Positions 27,244 to 36,733 of a stretch of DNA of 64,000 bases are shown here, piece after piece. This stretch comes from an uncultured Pseudomonadota bacterium (GTDB taxonomy: Bacteria; Pseudomonadota; Gammaproteobacteria; Steroidobacterales; Steroidobacteraceae): contig CAIRLC010000044.1 in assembly GCA_903879335.1 (NCBI GenBank), positions 124,001 to 188,000 on the forward strand. Reading direction: 5' to 3'. A program made the position numbers and the translations under genes. How positions within the stretch are numbered: the stretch's first letter is position 1; each line of letters opens with the position of its first letter. The notes beneath the pieces were generated by a model, which saw only the letters and a list, made by a program, of their open reading frames with translations, was not told the DNA's origin and ran no database searches.

Positions 27244-27334
27244 CGGAAGGTGTATCCAGACAAAGCAACGCGCTTCGTTTCGAGTCCATTATGATCCCGT
27301 TTTTAGACCCCTAGGGTCAAGAAGAGGTTTGCCT

Positions 27335-28828
27335 GTGAAGCTGCTCCCAAAGCCTGATTTTCCTAGTTTTTTTCGCAGTGCAGCAAAAATAACTGCCTCA
27401 TGGTTGAGCGGGATTCAATCATTAGTTGCGCTTGTAGACATCGCTCGTCTCGATGAGCTCGAAGAGTGGCCACACGGCCGCTTAATCCGCCAGACAATTG
27501 AGGCACGGCGCCTCAAAGCCGGCGGCTACACGACAGTGATTCTCCCCTGCGACCCGCCCGTGCCAGCCATCGTCGGCTTGATGCCCCATGGCGGCAGCGC
27601 CTACCATACTCTCACGCTCGCAGCACAGCTCGTGAAAGCCTCCGGCACGTACTGGCCAACCGATATTGGCATCGCCACACTCGTCGCCGATGACCAGATC
27701 GATAAAGCCACGGACGCAGTGGTTTCGGCACTGTTGGCCGCCATCGAAAGCCATCCTACGGCTAAACAAAGCAAGGCTCCGGTCTGGCGCCCAAGCGCTG
27801 TTCGCGTGACCGGGATGAAGCCTACCCGAACGTTAGCTGTGGAATCTGGCGCCCACCTGACACGCTGGCTTACCCAGTTACCGCCCAATGTGTTGGCGCC
27901 TGGCAGCTACCGAAAGGCGATTAGCGTATTGGCACGGCGCTACGGCTGGACCGTCGAAACTTACGATGAACCCCGGCTGCGCCGTTTAGGGGCCGGCGCT
28001 TTTCTTGCCGTGACGGCCGGAAGTGCCAATCGCGACGCCGCAATTGTTCATCTGCGTTATCGACCGAAAAAAGCCTCGAAGCGCGCTCCCATTGCCTTGG
28101 TCGGAAAAGGCCTTTGCTTCGATACCGGCGGCCACAATCTCAAATCCGCGAGTTCTATGCTGGCCATGCATGGCGATATGGCCGGCAGCGCAGTGGCGCT
28201 TGGAACGCTGCAAGCCCTCACGGAATCCGGCTATCCGCACCCTGTCGATGCGTGGCTTGCGTTGGCGGAAAATCGAATCGGCCCGAACGCCTACACCCAA
28301 CAAGACGTCATCACAGCGCTAGACGGCACCACGATACAAATCACACATACCGATGCCGAAGGCCGGATGGTGTTGGCGGACACCCTGGCCTTAGCCGTAA
28401 GCAGCAAACCAGCTGCCATCGTTGATTTTGCGACACTCACCGGCGCGTGCGTCAGCGCTCTGACCGAAAGAATGTCCGGCTTTTTCACCAATAGGCGCGA
28501 ACTGCGCGACGTCGTCGAATCTGCCGGCGAGGCCTCTGGTGAGCGCATGCACGGATTCCCTATGCCTGACGATTTTGATGATGATCTCGACAGCCCAACG
28601 GCGGACATCGCGCAATGTTTGATTAGCGGCAAAGGCGATCATATCTATGCCGCTCGTTTCTTAAATCGGTTTGTACCAAACTCGATCGCCTGGGTACATT
28701 GTGATTTGTCGTCAGCAGAACGCGTCGGCGGTCTTGCGCATGTACCTCACACCGTCACCGGCTTCGGCGTACGATTCGCGCACCACTTACTTGAGTCGGC
28801 TGAATTTCAACGGTCGATCGCTTCTTAA
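27335..28828 (+). CDS. M17 family leucyl aminopeptidase
   Basis: Cytoplasmic two-metal aminopeptidase, 497 residues from GTG 27335, which has an AGAGG ribosome site; a more distal start overlapping aceE is rejected. The catalytic domain shows LVGKGLCFDTGGHNLK (metal-binding Lys and Asp), MHGDMAGSA (Asp) and HTDAEGRMVLAD (Asp, Glu, Arg), all needed residues present. The usual NTDAEGR is HTDAEGR here and FDSGG is FDTGG, marking a side branch of the PepA family rather than classical PepA. It is divergent from aceE and followed after nine bases by pyrC. Confidence 0.88.
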   Translation: MKLLPKPDFPSFFRSAAKITASWLSGIQSLVALVDIARLDELEEWPHGRLIRQTIEARRLKAGGYTTVILPCDPPVPAIVGLMPHGGSAYHTLTLAAQLVKASGTYWPTDIGIATLVADDQIDKATDAVVSALLAAIESHPTAKQSKAPVWRPSAVRVTGMKPTRTLAVESGAHLTRWLTQLPPNVLAPGSYRKAISVLARRYGWTVETYDEPRLRRLGAGAFLAVTAGSANRDAAIVHLRYRPKKASKRAPIALVGKGLCFDTGGHNLKSASSMLAMHGDMAGSAVALGTLQALTESGYPHPVDAWLALAENRIGPNAYTQQDVITALDGTTIQITHTDAEGRMVLADTLALAVSSKPAAIVDFATLTGACVSALTERMSGFFTNRRELRDVVESAGEASGERMHGFPMPDDFDDDLDSPTADIAQCLISGKGDHIYAARFLNRFVPNSIAWVHCDLSSAERVGGLAHVPHTVTGFGVRFAHHLLESAEFQRSIAS

Positions 28829-28837
28829 GGCTTCAAG

Positions 28838-29884
28838 ATGACGCTTTTATCGATAATTCGTCCAGATGATTGGCACCTCCATTTGCGTGACGGCGCGTCG
28901 CTTCAAGCGGTCGTTGCGCATACAGCAAGGCGCTTCGGTCGCGCAATGATCATGCCGAACTTAAAGCCGCCAATCACAACAGTAGCTGCCGCATCCAGTT
29001 ATCGAGATCGCATACTCGACGCGTCGCCGGCCGATCGTCATTTTGAGCCGTTAATGGCCCTGTATCTGACTGATGGCACGACCGCGGAGGAAATACAGCG
29101 GGCCAAGTCCAGCGGCTTCGTGCATGCGGTTAAATATTATCCGGCAGGCGCCACCACCAACTCGGATGCTGGAGTCACAGGACTTGAACGGGCCTATGGC
29201 GCACTCGCTGCACTGGAAGAGCACGACCTCCCTCTGCTTGTCCATGGCGAGGCAACCGACCCTAGCGTGGACGTTTTCGACCGAGAAGCGGTATTCATCG
29301 AAAGGGTACTGGGGCCTGTTCGGGACCGTTTTCCTAAACTTCGGATCGTTTTCGAGCACGTGACAACTCGAGAGGCTGTGGAATTCGTGCGAAGTGCGGG
29401 CCCTAAAGTCGCCGCGACGATCACGCCACAACATTTACTGCTGAACCGAAACGCCATTTTTCAGGGCGGAATCCGACCGCATCATTATTGCCTGCCTGTA
29501 CTCAAGCGCGAAACGCATCGTGTGGCACTCATTGAGGCCGCAATTTCGGGTAGCACGCAGTTCTTTCTAGGTACCGATAGCGCGCCGCACGCGCGCCATA
29601 CCAAAGAAGCCTCTTGTGGATGTGCCGGCATTTATTCGGCGCATGCCGGAATTGAGTTGTATGCAGAGGCTTTCGAGTCTGCCGGCGCTTTAGACAAGCT
29701 GGAAGGCTTCGCCAGCATGCATGGGCCAGACTTCTATCAGCTACCGCGAAATCAGGAGCGCATCACACTGATTCGGGAGGCATGGTCCCCGCCATTGAGT
29801 TACGGATTCGGCGACCACGAACTGGTACCCTTCCGCGCCGGCGAGACGATCGCCTGGAAATTACTCGACGACGCGACTGCTTAA
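28838..29884 (+). CDS. pyrC: Dihydroorotase
   Basis: Zinc enzyme of pyrimidine synthesis interconverting carbamoyl-aspartate and dihydroorotate. The 348 residues are typical of the PyrC (class II) form. [10 protein letters not shown] supplies the first metal His pair, [13 protein letters not shown] the carbamylated Lys, LVHGE and FEHVTT further His ligands, and FLGTDSAPH the catalytic Asp. It forms a co-directional set with the M17 peptidase (9-base gap) and rnt (10-base gap). Confidence 0.96.
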   Translation: MTLLSIIRPDDWHLHLRDGASLQAVVAHTARRFGRAMIMPNLKPPITTVAAASSYRDRILDASPADRHFEPLMALYLTDGTTAEEIQRAKSSGFVHAVKYYPAGATTNSDAGVTGLERAYGALAALEEHDLPLLVHGEATDPSVDVFDREAVFIERVLGPVRDRFPKLRIVFEHVTTREAVEFVRSAGPKVAATITPQHLLLNRNAIFQGGIRPHHYCLPVLKRETHRVALIEAAISGSTQFFLGTDSAPHARHTKEASCGCAGIYSAHAGIELYAEAFESAGALDKLEGFASMHGPDFYQLPRNQERITLIREAWSPPLSYGFGDHELVPFRAGETIAWKLLDDATA

Positions 29885-29894
29885 ACGGAACACG

Positions 29895-30605
29895 ATGAAC
29901 GACCACTACGAGATGAAAGAGCGATTTCGGGGCTTTTTGCCGGTGGTCGTAGACGTCGAAACTGGTGGTTTTCACGCCAATACCGATGCATTGCTCGAAA
30001 TCGCCGGCGTCATTCTTTCGCTAGATCCAGACGGGATGCTGAGACGCTCTGAAACTTGGCGATTCCATGTGCAGCCCTTCCCCGGCGCCCGCATGGATCC
30101 CGCCTCATTAGCGGTCAATGGCATTGATCCACACCATCCACTGCGCCCCGCCTTGCCCGAAAGGGACGCACTGGGCCGTCTGTTTAAAGAAGTCAGGACC
30201 GCAATCAAAGATACGGGCTGCACGCGGGCCATTCTGGTCGGCCATAACGCCGCATTCGATCTCGCATTTTTAAACGCGGCGGTCGCTCGCACCGGCATCA
30301 AGCGCAACCCATTCCACCCGTTTAGCTGCTTTGACACCGCCACCGTCGCTGGGGTCGCTTACGGGCAAACCGTTCTTTCGAAGGCTGTGGTGGCCGCAGG
30401 CCTCGAATGGGATCGTGAATCGGCTCATTCCGCGCGTTACGACGCTGAGCAGACCGCAGATTTGTTTTGTGACGCCTGCAATCAGTTCAAGCCCATCTAC
30501 GATCAGGCACGACGACGGATGGCGCGCGCGCTAGAGAAGGGCGAAATTCGCGAAGGCGCCAACGACGGTCATATGGAACCGTCGCCGGAGCCCGAAGACG
30601 GCTAG
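29895..30605 (+). CDS. rnt: Ribonuclease T
   Basis: DEDDh 3'-5' exoribonuclease that trims tRNA 3' ends and other stable RNAs. In the 236 residues, the three exonuclease motifs are VVVDVETGGF (Asp, Glu), VGHNAAFDLAFL (Asp) and HSARYDAEQTADLF (His, Asp). The C-terminus is acidic. It ends directly against the convergent grxD stop, with no intergenic bases. pyrC-rnt-grxD linkage is familiar from gammaproteobacteria. Confidence 0.95.
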   Translation: MNDHYEMKERFRGFLPVVVDVETGGFHANTDALLEIAGVILSLDPDGMLRRSETWRFHVQPFPGARMDPASLAVNGIDPHHPLRPALPERDALGRLFKEVRTAIKDTGCTRAILVGHNAAFDLAFLNAAVARTGIKRNPFHPFSCFDTATVAGVAYGQTVLSKAVVAAGLEWDRESAHSARYDAEQTADLFCDACNQFKPIYDQARRRMARALEKGEIREGANDGHMEPSPEPEDG

Positions 30606-30935
30606 TTAGACGACAGCGCCGGCTTCTTCGAGGGTTTGCTTCAGTTCACCTGAGTGGTACATCTGCAGGGCGATGTCACAACCGCCGAGCAGCTCACCCT
30701 TCAAGTACAGCTGCGGGTACGTCGGCCAATTAGAGTGCGCCTTCAGCGCCTCTCGCAGCTCTGGGTCTTCAAAAATATTGACCGCATGAAAGTTCGCTTT
30801 GCAGGCATTCAGCGCGGCAACAGCCTGCGCAGAAAAACCACATTGGGGGAAGTCTGGTGTTCCCTTCATGAATAGCACCACTGGAGCCGCCGTCAGGTGG
30901 GCTTGGATGCGCTCGGTTACATTTGATTCGCTCAC
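30606..30935 (-). CDS. grxD: Monothiol glutaredoxin (Grx4/GrxD type)
   Basis: Carrier of 2Fe-2S clusters, acting with glutathione and BolA proteins. The start is set at GTG 30935 (109 aa) because GGAGG lies eight bases upstream; a TTG 15 bases earlier would place the start over that ribosome site. The CGFS active site is at residues 32-35 and the glutathione-binding KGTPD at 24-28. WPTYPQLYLKGELLGGCDI carries the cis-Pro and the GG motif. It lies downstream of a DUF1289 gene on the same strand. Confidence 0.95.
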   Translation of the reverse strand: MSESNVTERIQAHLTAAPVVLFMKGTPDFPQCGFSAQAVAALNACKANFHAVNIFEDPELREALKAHSNWPTYPQLYLKGELLGGCDIALQMYHSGELKQTLEEAGAVV

Positions 30936-30953
30936 GGTCTCGACCTCCAAAAA

Positions 30954-31163
30954 TTAATTTGATCTCGTAACGCCTGCCGCCACCGGCGGAGGCACCAGTG
31001 CACGACGCTGCTCTGCGGCGCGCACCACCACCCAACGGGTGGCTGAATCCATCTTTAACCACCCCGTAATCTCGTCCATCGTCCGATAACAACCCTGACA
31101 CCAGCCCTGCTGGCCCAGGCTGCAAATGCCAATACACGGTGATTTGGGACTTAAGGAACTCAT
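30954..31163 (-). CDS. DUF1289 small protein
   Basis: A 69-residue protein with the DUF1289 signature SPCIGICSL ... WCQGCYRTMDEITGW. The four Cys suggest a metal or Fe-S site. ATG 31163 is used; the open frame extends ten codons to a TTG that lacks support. It is upstream of grxD by 18 bases, so the two are probably co-transcribed, fitting a shared link to iron-sulfur metabolism, though the function of the family is not known. Confidence 0.8.
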   Translation of the reverse strand: MSSLSPKSPCIGICSLGQQGWCQGCYRTMDEITGWLKMDSATRWVVVRAAEQRRALVPPPVAAGVTRSN

Positions 31164-31205
31164 TTTCAAGGAATTTCCCGCCGAACTCCGCAATCGGCGT
31201 CCGGG

Positions 31206-31234
31206 TTGAAGGGGTAGCGGTAAACCCCTATTCT
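31206..31234 (+). promoter_or_regulatory. Sigma70-like promoter of the PuuD-like gene
   Basis: TTGAAG (31206-31211) and TATTCT (31229-31234) are separated by exactly 17 bases. The predicted transcript starts near 31241 and has a leader of nearly 60 bases before the ATG at 31299, with AAGGGG as ribosome site. Confidence 0.55.
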
Positions 31235-31298
31235 ACCTAAGCCACGCGGTCGGGGTTACCGCCGCGGAAATTCAATTATCTAAGGGGTCTCTACACCG

Positions 31299-31883
31299 AT
31301 GAATCCACTCAATACCGTCAAGGGCTCGATCGTGACGGGCCTTGTGCTTGCCGTCGTCATTGCCGGCATCCTCTCGGGCACCGTGAGCTTCAACCACTTG
31401 GCGTTCACCCGTTGGTTACACCTCGTCGCCGGCGTCATGTGGATCGGCCTGCTGTATTACTTCAATGTTGTACAGGTCCCAGGTCTTGCCGCCGCTGCCG
31501 CCGATACCGGTGGTCCAGGCGGTGCAGGTATCTCCAAGTACATCGCGCCACGTGCATTGCTGTGGTTCCGTTGGGCCGCCGTGGTGACCTGGGTCAGCGG
31601 CGCAGCTTACTTGGCGCACACTGGCGTCTTGCTGAAGGCATTCACCTTGGCTGAAGGCTCGCGTGTGATCGGCGTAGGCGCTTGGCTCGGCAGCATCATG
31701 CTGTTCAACGTCTGGGTCTTGATCTGGCCAAATCAGAAGAAGGCTCTCGGCATTGTTCAGGCGACGGATGCGGAGAAGGCGACGGCGCGACGCGTCGCGC
31801 TACTCGCCTCGCGCACGAACTTCCTGCTGTCGATTCCTATGCTGATGTGCATGGGCGGCCAGAACCACGGTTTGCCGTTCTGA
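31299..31883 (+). CDS. PuuD/urate-oxidase N-terminal-like membrane protein
   Basis: A 194-residue membrane protein resembling the N-terminal membrane part of PuuD-type urate hydroxylase (PF06181-like). Hydrophobic helices occur at about 12-33, 40-58, 88-108, 122-142 and 170-188. HLVAGVMWIGLLYYFNVVQVP and WFRWAAVVTWVSG are typical of the family. It lacks the C-terminal cytochrome c domain of full PuuD. No purine-degradation gene is nearby, so urate oxidation is not supported; a role as a membrane oxidoreductase subunit is possible. Flanked by a good promoter and a strong terminator, it is a single-gene unit. Confidence 0.65.
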   Translation: MNPLNTVKGSIVTGLVLAVVIAGILSGTVSFNHLAFTRWLHLVAGVMWIGLLYYFNVVQVPGLAAAAADTGGPGGAGISKYIAPRALLWFRWAAVVTWVSGAAYLAHTGVLLKAFTLAEGSRVIGVGAWLGSIMLFNVWVLIWPNQKKALGIVQATDAEKATARRVALLASRTNFLLSIPMLMCMGGQNHGLPF

Positions 31884-31889
31884 TGTGCC

Positions 31890-31923
31890 GGGCGGGGACG
31901 CCGAGCGTCCCCGCCCCTTTCCC
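31890..31923 (+). terminator. Rho-independent terminator after the PuuD-like gene
   Basis: A perfect 11-bp GC-rich stem (31890-31900 with 31906-31916) with a five-base loop is followed by a short T-rich tail, CTTTCCC. It begins seven bases after the stop codon. Confidence 0.85.
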
Positions 31924-31990
31924 TAGAGGCATCCGCGACTCGGGCCTGAGAAGCGATGATGTTTTTCGCGCGCCCGGGTAACCTAACCGA

Positions 31991-32845
31991 ATGGACGCCA
32001 CACTACCCCCCGATATCGATGCCGTCGTAGCCCAGACCCTCGCCGAGGATGTGGGTAGCGGCGATCTAACCGCGCAACTGGTCCCCGCTTTGGCGCGCGG
32101 AATCGCCCGAGTCATTACCCGCGAGCCGGGCGTGCTCTGTGGTCGGGACTACGTCGATGCAATCTACCGAGCGCTCGATCCGAGCATTATCGTGACCTGG
32201 CATGCTGCCGAAGGCGACACGATCACGGCCAATCAAACCTTGTTTGAGGTGGAAGGACCCGCTCGAGCCCTGCTGACCGGAGAGCGCAGCGCACTGAATC
32301 TACTGCAAACACTGTCGGCGACCGCAACGGCCGCCCGAATGTATGTCGAAGCTGTCTCAGGTACGGGTTGCAGGATTCTGGATACGCGCAAAACGATCCC
32401 AGGCCTGCGCCAGGCGCAGAAGTACGCCGCGCGCTGCGGCGGCGGAAAGAATCATCGGATGGGCCTGTATGACGGCATTCTGATCAAAGAAAACCACATC
32501 GCTGCCGCCGGATCGATTGGAGCCGCGGTAGCCGCAGCGCGCGATTTGTCGCCCGGCATCCCGGTAGAGGTCGAGGTAGAGAATCTAGACGAACTCGAAG
32601 CCGCTTTTGCCGCCAACGCCGACATGGCTTTACTCGACGAATTCAGTCTCGAGGACCTGCGCACGGCCGTGAGCCGTAACCGATTACGCGCGAAACCTCT
32701 GGGTCTTGAAGCCTCAGGCGGCATTGATCTCACCACGATTCGATCAGTCGCAGAAACTGGGGTGGACTTTATTTCCGTTGGGGCAATCACCAAACATGTG
32801 CGTGCCGTCGACCTGTCAATGCGGCTGAGTGTTTTGGCCGAGTAG
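31991..32845 (+). CDS. nadC: Nicotinate-nucleotide pyrophosphorylase (carboxylating)
   Basis: Quinolinate phosphoribosyltransferase of NAD synthesis. The 284 residues include [12 protein letters not shown] at the N-terminus, the substrate-binding [42 protein letters not shown] and the C-terminal [11 protein letters not shown] ... SVGAITKH. The ribosome site is weak. It lies between the terminator at 31890 and the convergent GGDEF/EAL gene. Confidence 0.96.
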   Translation: MDATLPPDIDAVVAQTLAEDVGSGDLTAQLVPALARGIARVITREPGVLCGRDYVDAIYRALDPSIIVTWHAAEGDTITANQTLFEVEGPARALLTGERSALNLLQTLSATATAARMYVEAVSGTGCRILDTRKTIPGLRQAQKYAARCGGGKNHRMGLYDGILIKENHIAAAGSIGAAVAAARDLSPGIPVEVEVENLDELEAAFAANADMALLDEFSLEDLRTAVSRNRLRAKPLGLEASGGIDLTTIRSVAETGVDFISVGAITKHVRAVDLSMRLSVLAE

Positions 32846-32855
32846 ACCGTTACTC

Positions 32856-35609
32856 TTAGGCGTCGTGGCCAAAAGACATATCGATGCCGGTGGCGTCGAT
32901 CCGTTGCGGATGAGAGACACCGTAGCCCTGAGCATAATCCACACCGATTGAGCGGAGCATCTCGATGATCTCTTCGTTTTCGGCGAATTCGGCTATCGTC
33001 TTTTTGTTCGTCAAATGACCGATTTCGTTAATTGACCGCACCATTTCGCGATCAATCGGGTCCCGCAGAATTTCTTTCACGAAGCTACCGTCGATTTTCA
33101 AGAAATCGATCGGGAAATGCTTCAAATAGCCGAAGGATGAAAGTCCGGTACCAAAATCATCTAAGGCGAAGCGACAGCCCAGTTCGCGTAACGCCTGGAT
33201 AAATCGTGTCGCCTGTGAATAACTGGCGATGGCTGCGGTCTCGGTGATCTCAAAACAAATCCGACGCGCATCAATACCGGTGCGCTGGAACAGATCGATG
33301 ACAAAGGGCAAAAATTTGTCGTCGGCAAGACTTTGTCCTGAAAGGTTGATGGAGCACATCGCTAACTTTTCGCGCTCATCAGCCTCAGAAACCAGCCAAC
33401 GCAAGGTATTTTCAACGACCCAGCGATCAATCGACGGAGTGATTGCGTAGCGCTCAGCTGCAGCAATGAAATTGTCCGGCGTGACCACCTTGCCCTGCTC
33501 GTCACGCATCCGCAGCAGAATCTCGTAATGCTGACCTTCCTCAGTTCGCTGAAGTGGCAAAATCTCTTGCCGATACAGCTCGAAGCGTCCTTCCTCAAGC
33601 GCCGTCGTAATCCGTGCCGCCCACTGCATTTCGCGGCGCCGACGCATTAGGTCTAGATCATTTTCCTCAAAACAATGGACGCGATTGCGACCTTGTTCCT
33701 TAGCGGCCTGGGCGGCTGAATCCGCAGCCGACAATACCGATGCCGCGTCACTGTTGAGACCACTGAGCGGCACAACGCCAACGCTAGCGCCGAGGCGGAA
33801 ATGACGCTCCTCCCACTGAAATTTATGGGCAGCGACAGCTTCCCTGAGCGTCTCCGCCACACGCAGCGCTTCATCCAATGAGCAAGCTTCGAGCAAGACT
33901 GCGAACTCGTCGGCACCGAGACGGGATAGCGTGTCGCGCCACCGAATTTTTGACTTCAGTAATTGGCCAACTTGGGCCAACAGTGCATCACCGGCGGCAT
34001 GCCCGCAGGTGTCATTCACAATTTTGAACTGATCAAGATCAACGACGCATAACGCATAGGCACTTTCGCGCGCTTTGGCGCTGACCAGTGCTCGTTCGAG
34101 GCGCATTTCGAATTCTCGCCTATTCACAAGGCCTGTGAGGGCGTCATGACTGGCGTGGTAATTTAACTTTCGATTCAGTTCGCGCGACTCACTGACATCA
34201 TGAAAAACAAGCACGCCACCAATCACAATACCGTGTCCATCTCGGATCGGAGATGCCGTACTTTGAAGATACAGCTCGTTACCGTCCCGACGAATGAATA
34301 ATGACGGCCTGACCGACTTAACTGGTCGAGCTCGGCGTACTGCAGACGCCAAGGGGCTCTCGATGGGCTCGCAAGTTTCCTCGTGATACGCGCGGAACAC
34401 TTCATCAACCGGACGGCCCATCGCTTCTTCTAATGCCCAGCCTGTGAGTTGTTCAGCGATGGGATTGAGATATTCGATCCGTGATTGTTCGTCGGTCGTA
34501 ATGACACCATCGCCGATCGCGCGCAACGTAATTTGGGCGCGTTCTTTTTCACGGAACAGAGCGTCTTCATACAAACGACGCTCGGTGACATCCAGTTCAA
34601 CGCCGGTCAGGCGGGTCAGCACACCATCGATGACTTCGGCGCGAGCTCGCGAGAGTACCCAACGCCAGTCGCCATCACGATGTCGCACTCGGTGGACACT
34701 TTCGAATAAGTCAGTGTGCCCCGCGACATGCTCGCGGATGCCGGCGGATACTTGCGGCAAATCATCCGGATGTATGAGCTTGGTCCAGTCGGGGGATCCG
34801 TCGAGTTCATCGGGCGCGTACCCCAGCATCGCCTTCCATCGCCCGGAAAACCACGTTCGTCGCGTACGGCCATCGTAATCCCACACGCCTTCATTCGAGC
34901 AGGACTCAGCCAACGTACCCCGAGTACGGAGCGCCGCCATTTCCGTTTCGAGCATGATGCGCTCGAGGCCAGACGATAGACTGCTGCCGATGAGTTTGAG
35001 GAGCAGATGGAGATTCACATCCCAACCGCGACAAGGCGCAGTGGTCGCGAGCCCTAAAAATCCTTGATGGCGTCCACGGACCGAGATACCGACGAGAAGG
35101 ATTGAGCGCATGCCCAGTTCACCGAAACGCTGCGCCTCGGCTGCTTGCTCATGGCGTGCAGTCAATGTGTCCCGGATCTCAAATAGCCGATTGCTACCTA
35201 AACGATCGCGTATCCACGGCAACTCAGATAGTGGTAAGCCGCGCAGTACCTCAAGGGAGCACGGTACAAACAATCCTTTCGCAACCTCCAGGTTGTCGAC
35301 AGACAAGCCTGCGGCGTCGTAGCCGGCGTAGAAGGCGACGTCCGTGCCAGTCGCTTCCCGCAATAATTCCAAATTAGCGCGAATAATGTCGGTTGGCGCG
35401 CGAGCAGAGAGCGAGTGCAAGTCGATCGCAATTTTCGTACACGTGACGTCGAGTCCAAACCCAGCACGGGTTGTTGGAGAGGCCCAGCGCTGCGGCGCGA
35501 GGACATCCGAGGCTGTTAGCCCGCGGTCGTCTAGGCCCATACCGATCGACATCCCCGTAGTGCCCCTTCCCTGATAAGTGGACTGCTCGAACCCGTTGGA
35601 ATACCCCAC
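32856..35609 (-). CDS. GAF-PAS-PAS-GGDEF-EAL cyclic-di-GMP signalling protein
   Basis: Up to 917 residues from GTG 35609; an ATG 19 codons in (35552), with AAGGGG upstream, may be the true start. No membrane helix is seen. Order: GAF-like domain (~60-220), PAS with PAC (~230-345, DVTERR), second PAS (~355-475), GGDEF domain (~485-645), EAL domain (~665-905). The active-site loop reads GADEF (565-569) instead of GGDEF, while the inhibitory RxxD site (R556-D559) is kept. The EAL domain has EIL for EAL (696-698), plus NLSGQS, FEITET, DDFGTG and FLKIDGSFV, so phosphodiesterase activity is plausible. The synthase half may be weak or regulatory. It stands alone, divergent from the cation exporter. 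Confidence 0.92.
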   Translation of the reverse strand: MGYSNGFEQSTYQGRGTTGMSIGMGLDDRGLTASDVLAPQRWASPTTRAGFGLDVTCTKIAIDLHSLSARAPTDIIRANLELLREATGTDVAFYAGYDAAGLSVDNLEVAKGLFVPCSLEVLRGLPLSELPWIRDRLGSNRLFEIRDTLTARHEQAAEAQRFGELGMRSILLVGISVRGRHQGFLGLATTAPCRGWDVNLHLLLKLIGSSLSSGLERIMLETEMAALRTRGTLAESCSNEGVWDYDGRTRRTWFSGRWKAMLGYAPDELDGSPDWTKLIHPDDLPQVSAGIREHVAGHTDLFESVHRVRHRDGDWRWVLSRARAEVIDGVLTRLTGVELDVTERRLYEDALFREKERAQITLRAIGDGVITTDEQSRIEYLNPIAEQLTGWALEEAMGRPVDEVFRAYHEETCEPIESPLASAVRRARPVKSVRPSLFIRRDGNELYLQSTASPIRDGHGIVIGGVLVFHDVSESRELNRKLNYHASHDALTGLVNRREFEMRLERALVSAKARESAYALCVVDLDQFKIVNDTCGHAAGDALLAQVGQLLKSKIRWRDTLSRLGADEFAVLLEACSLDEALRVAETLREAVAAHKFQWEERHFRLGASVGVVPLSGLNSDAASVLSAADSAAQAAKEQGRNRVHCFEENDLDLMRRRREMQWAARITTALEEGRFELYRQEILPLQRTEEGQHYEILLRMRDEQGKVVTPDNFIAAAERYAITPSIDRWVVENTLRWLVSEADEREKLAMCSINLSGQSLADDKFLPFVIDLFQRTGIDARRICFEITETAAIASYSQATRFIQALRELGCRFALDDFGTGLSSFGYLKHFPIDFLKIDGSFVKEILRDPIDREMVRSINEIGHLTNKKTIAEFAENEEIIEMLRSIGVDYAQGYGVSHPQRIDATGIDMSFGHDA

Positions 35610-35737
35610 CGTATTCAGTACTTCAGCATATTGCGACGCATTCTGTCACGAAATTCTAGAAGTGAATCGCAATACATTGTTTTATTTAAAATAAATATAC
35701 TTTTGCGTCTGAAGCTAAGGCCCCCTAGAGTGCGCTC

Positions 35738-36733
35738 ATGGACCATTCCCACAAACATGTTACGAATAGCCACGACCATCACGACCACGGTCATCGTCAA
35801 GAGCACGGGCATAGTCATAGCCACGGGCACGGGCACGGGCACGGGCACGCCGATGGTCGCTTAGGTATCGCCTTTTGGGTCATCGGCGGTTTTACGATCG
35901 TTGAGGCCGTCGGTGGCTGGTGGTCCGGTTCGCTGACCCTATTAGCCGACGCCGGGCATTTGTTTGTCGATACGCTGGCGTTGGCTCTGGCCTATGGCGC
36001 GCAGCGCTTAGCGCGAAGGCCTGCATCACACCATCGTTCCTTTGGGCATAGCCGCGCGGGCGTTCTGGCCGCCTTTGTTAACTCTTTGGTTTTACTTGGA
36101 ATTGTTGTCGCGATCATCGTCGAAGCGGGAATGCGGCTCGCCCATCCGCATCCGATTGACGCCAGTATCGCGCTTGGCGTTGCCGCCTTGGGTATTGCCG
36201 TCAATTTAGTCATGGCGGCCCTGCTCCATGGCGACCATGGCGATATGAATCTGCGCGCTGCGTATCTGCATGTGCTCTCGGATCTACTCGGCGCCGCGGC
36301 TGCCGCGGCCGCCGCACTCATCGTGATGGGCACCGGTTGGTTGGCCGCCGACGCGTGGCTTTCGATTTTTGTTACGGTATTGATCGGCCGCAGCGCTTGG
36401 CCGCTATTGATCCATTCCGCGCACGTGTTGCAAGAAGGCGCGCCCGACGGCTTTGACGCCGAACAGCTTGCAGTTCGATTGGTCGCAGCCGTCCCCGGCG
36501 TGATGGATGTGCATCATGTGCACGCTTGGTCTCTCACCCCATCCGAACCAATACTCACCCTACACGCGAGTATTGAAGCCACCGCCGATGCCGCCATGAC
36601 CCTCGCCGCCATGAAAGACGTCATCGTGCGAGAATTTGGTATCCGGCACTCAACGATACAAATTGAGCCGTCGGAGTGCGCCGATGCTGACCATTCGTGT
36701 GGTCAGCCGGCCGCGTCCCTTGCAAGCCGGTAA
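35738..36733 (+). CDS. Cation diffusion facilitator (CzcD/ZitB type zinc exporter)
   Basis: Inner-membrane antiporter exporting Zn2+ or similar divalent cations. The 331 residues begin with a ~40-residue His/Asp-rich cytoplasmic tail (HDHHDHGHRQEHGHSH, then GHGHGHGHGH) likely to bind metal. Six membrane helices follow, including LLADAGHLFVDTLAL, where the helix-2 metal ligands are Asp/His, and VLSDLLGAAA in helix 5. A C-terminal metallochaperone-like domain (VHHVHAWSL, HSTIQIE) is present. A TATACT at 35696-35701 in an AT-rich patch could be its -10 box, but the -35 is unclear. Its end overlaps the DUF374 gene by 31 bases. Confidence 0.92.
   Translation: MDHSHKHVTNSHDHHDHGHRQEHGHSHSHGHGHGHGHADGRLGIAFWVIGGFTIVEAVGGWWSGSLTLLADAGHLFVDTLALALAYGAQRLARRPASHHRSFGHSRAGVLAAFVNSLVLLGIVVAIIVEAGMRLAHPHPIDASIALGVAALGIAVNLVMAALLHGDHGDMNLRAAYLHVLSDLLGAAAAAAAALIVMGTGWLAADAWLSIFVTVLIGRSAWPLLIHSAHVLQEGAPDGFDAEQLAVRLVAAVPGVMDVHHVHAWSLTPSEPILTLHASIEATADAAMTLAAMKDVIVREFGIRHSTIQIEPSECADADHSCGQPAASLASR
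35822..35849 (+). repeat. Tandem hexamer repeat in the exporter N-terminus
   Basis: CACGGG repeated four times (35822-35845) plus a partial copy, encoding alternating Gly-His. Copy-number change would stay in frame and lengthen or shorten the metal-binding tail. Confidence 0.8.

Noticed and set aside
31299-31883. True urate hydroxylase PuuD
   Set aside because: The protein lacks the cytochrome c domain and there are no purine-degradation genes nearby; only the membrane-domain family is supported.
35615-35848. Minus-strand ORF rich in Val-Pro and Met opposite the cation exporter
   Set aside because: It is the complement of the Gly-His hexamer repeat and AT-rich spacer, not a membrane peptide gene.
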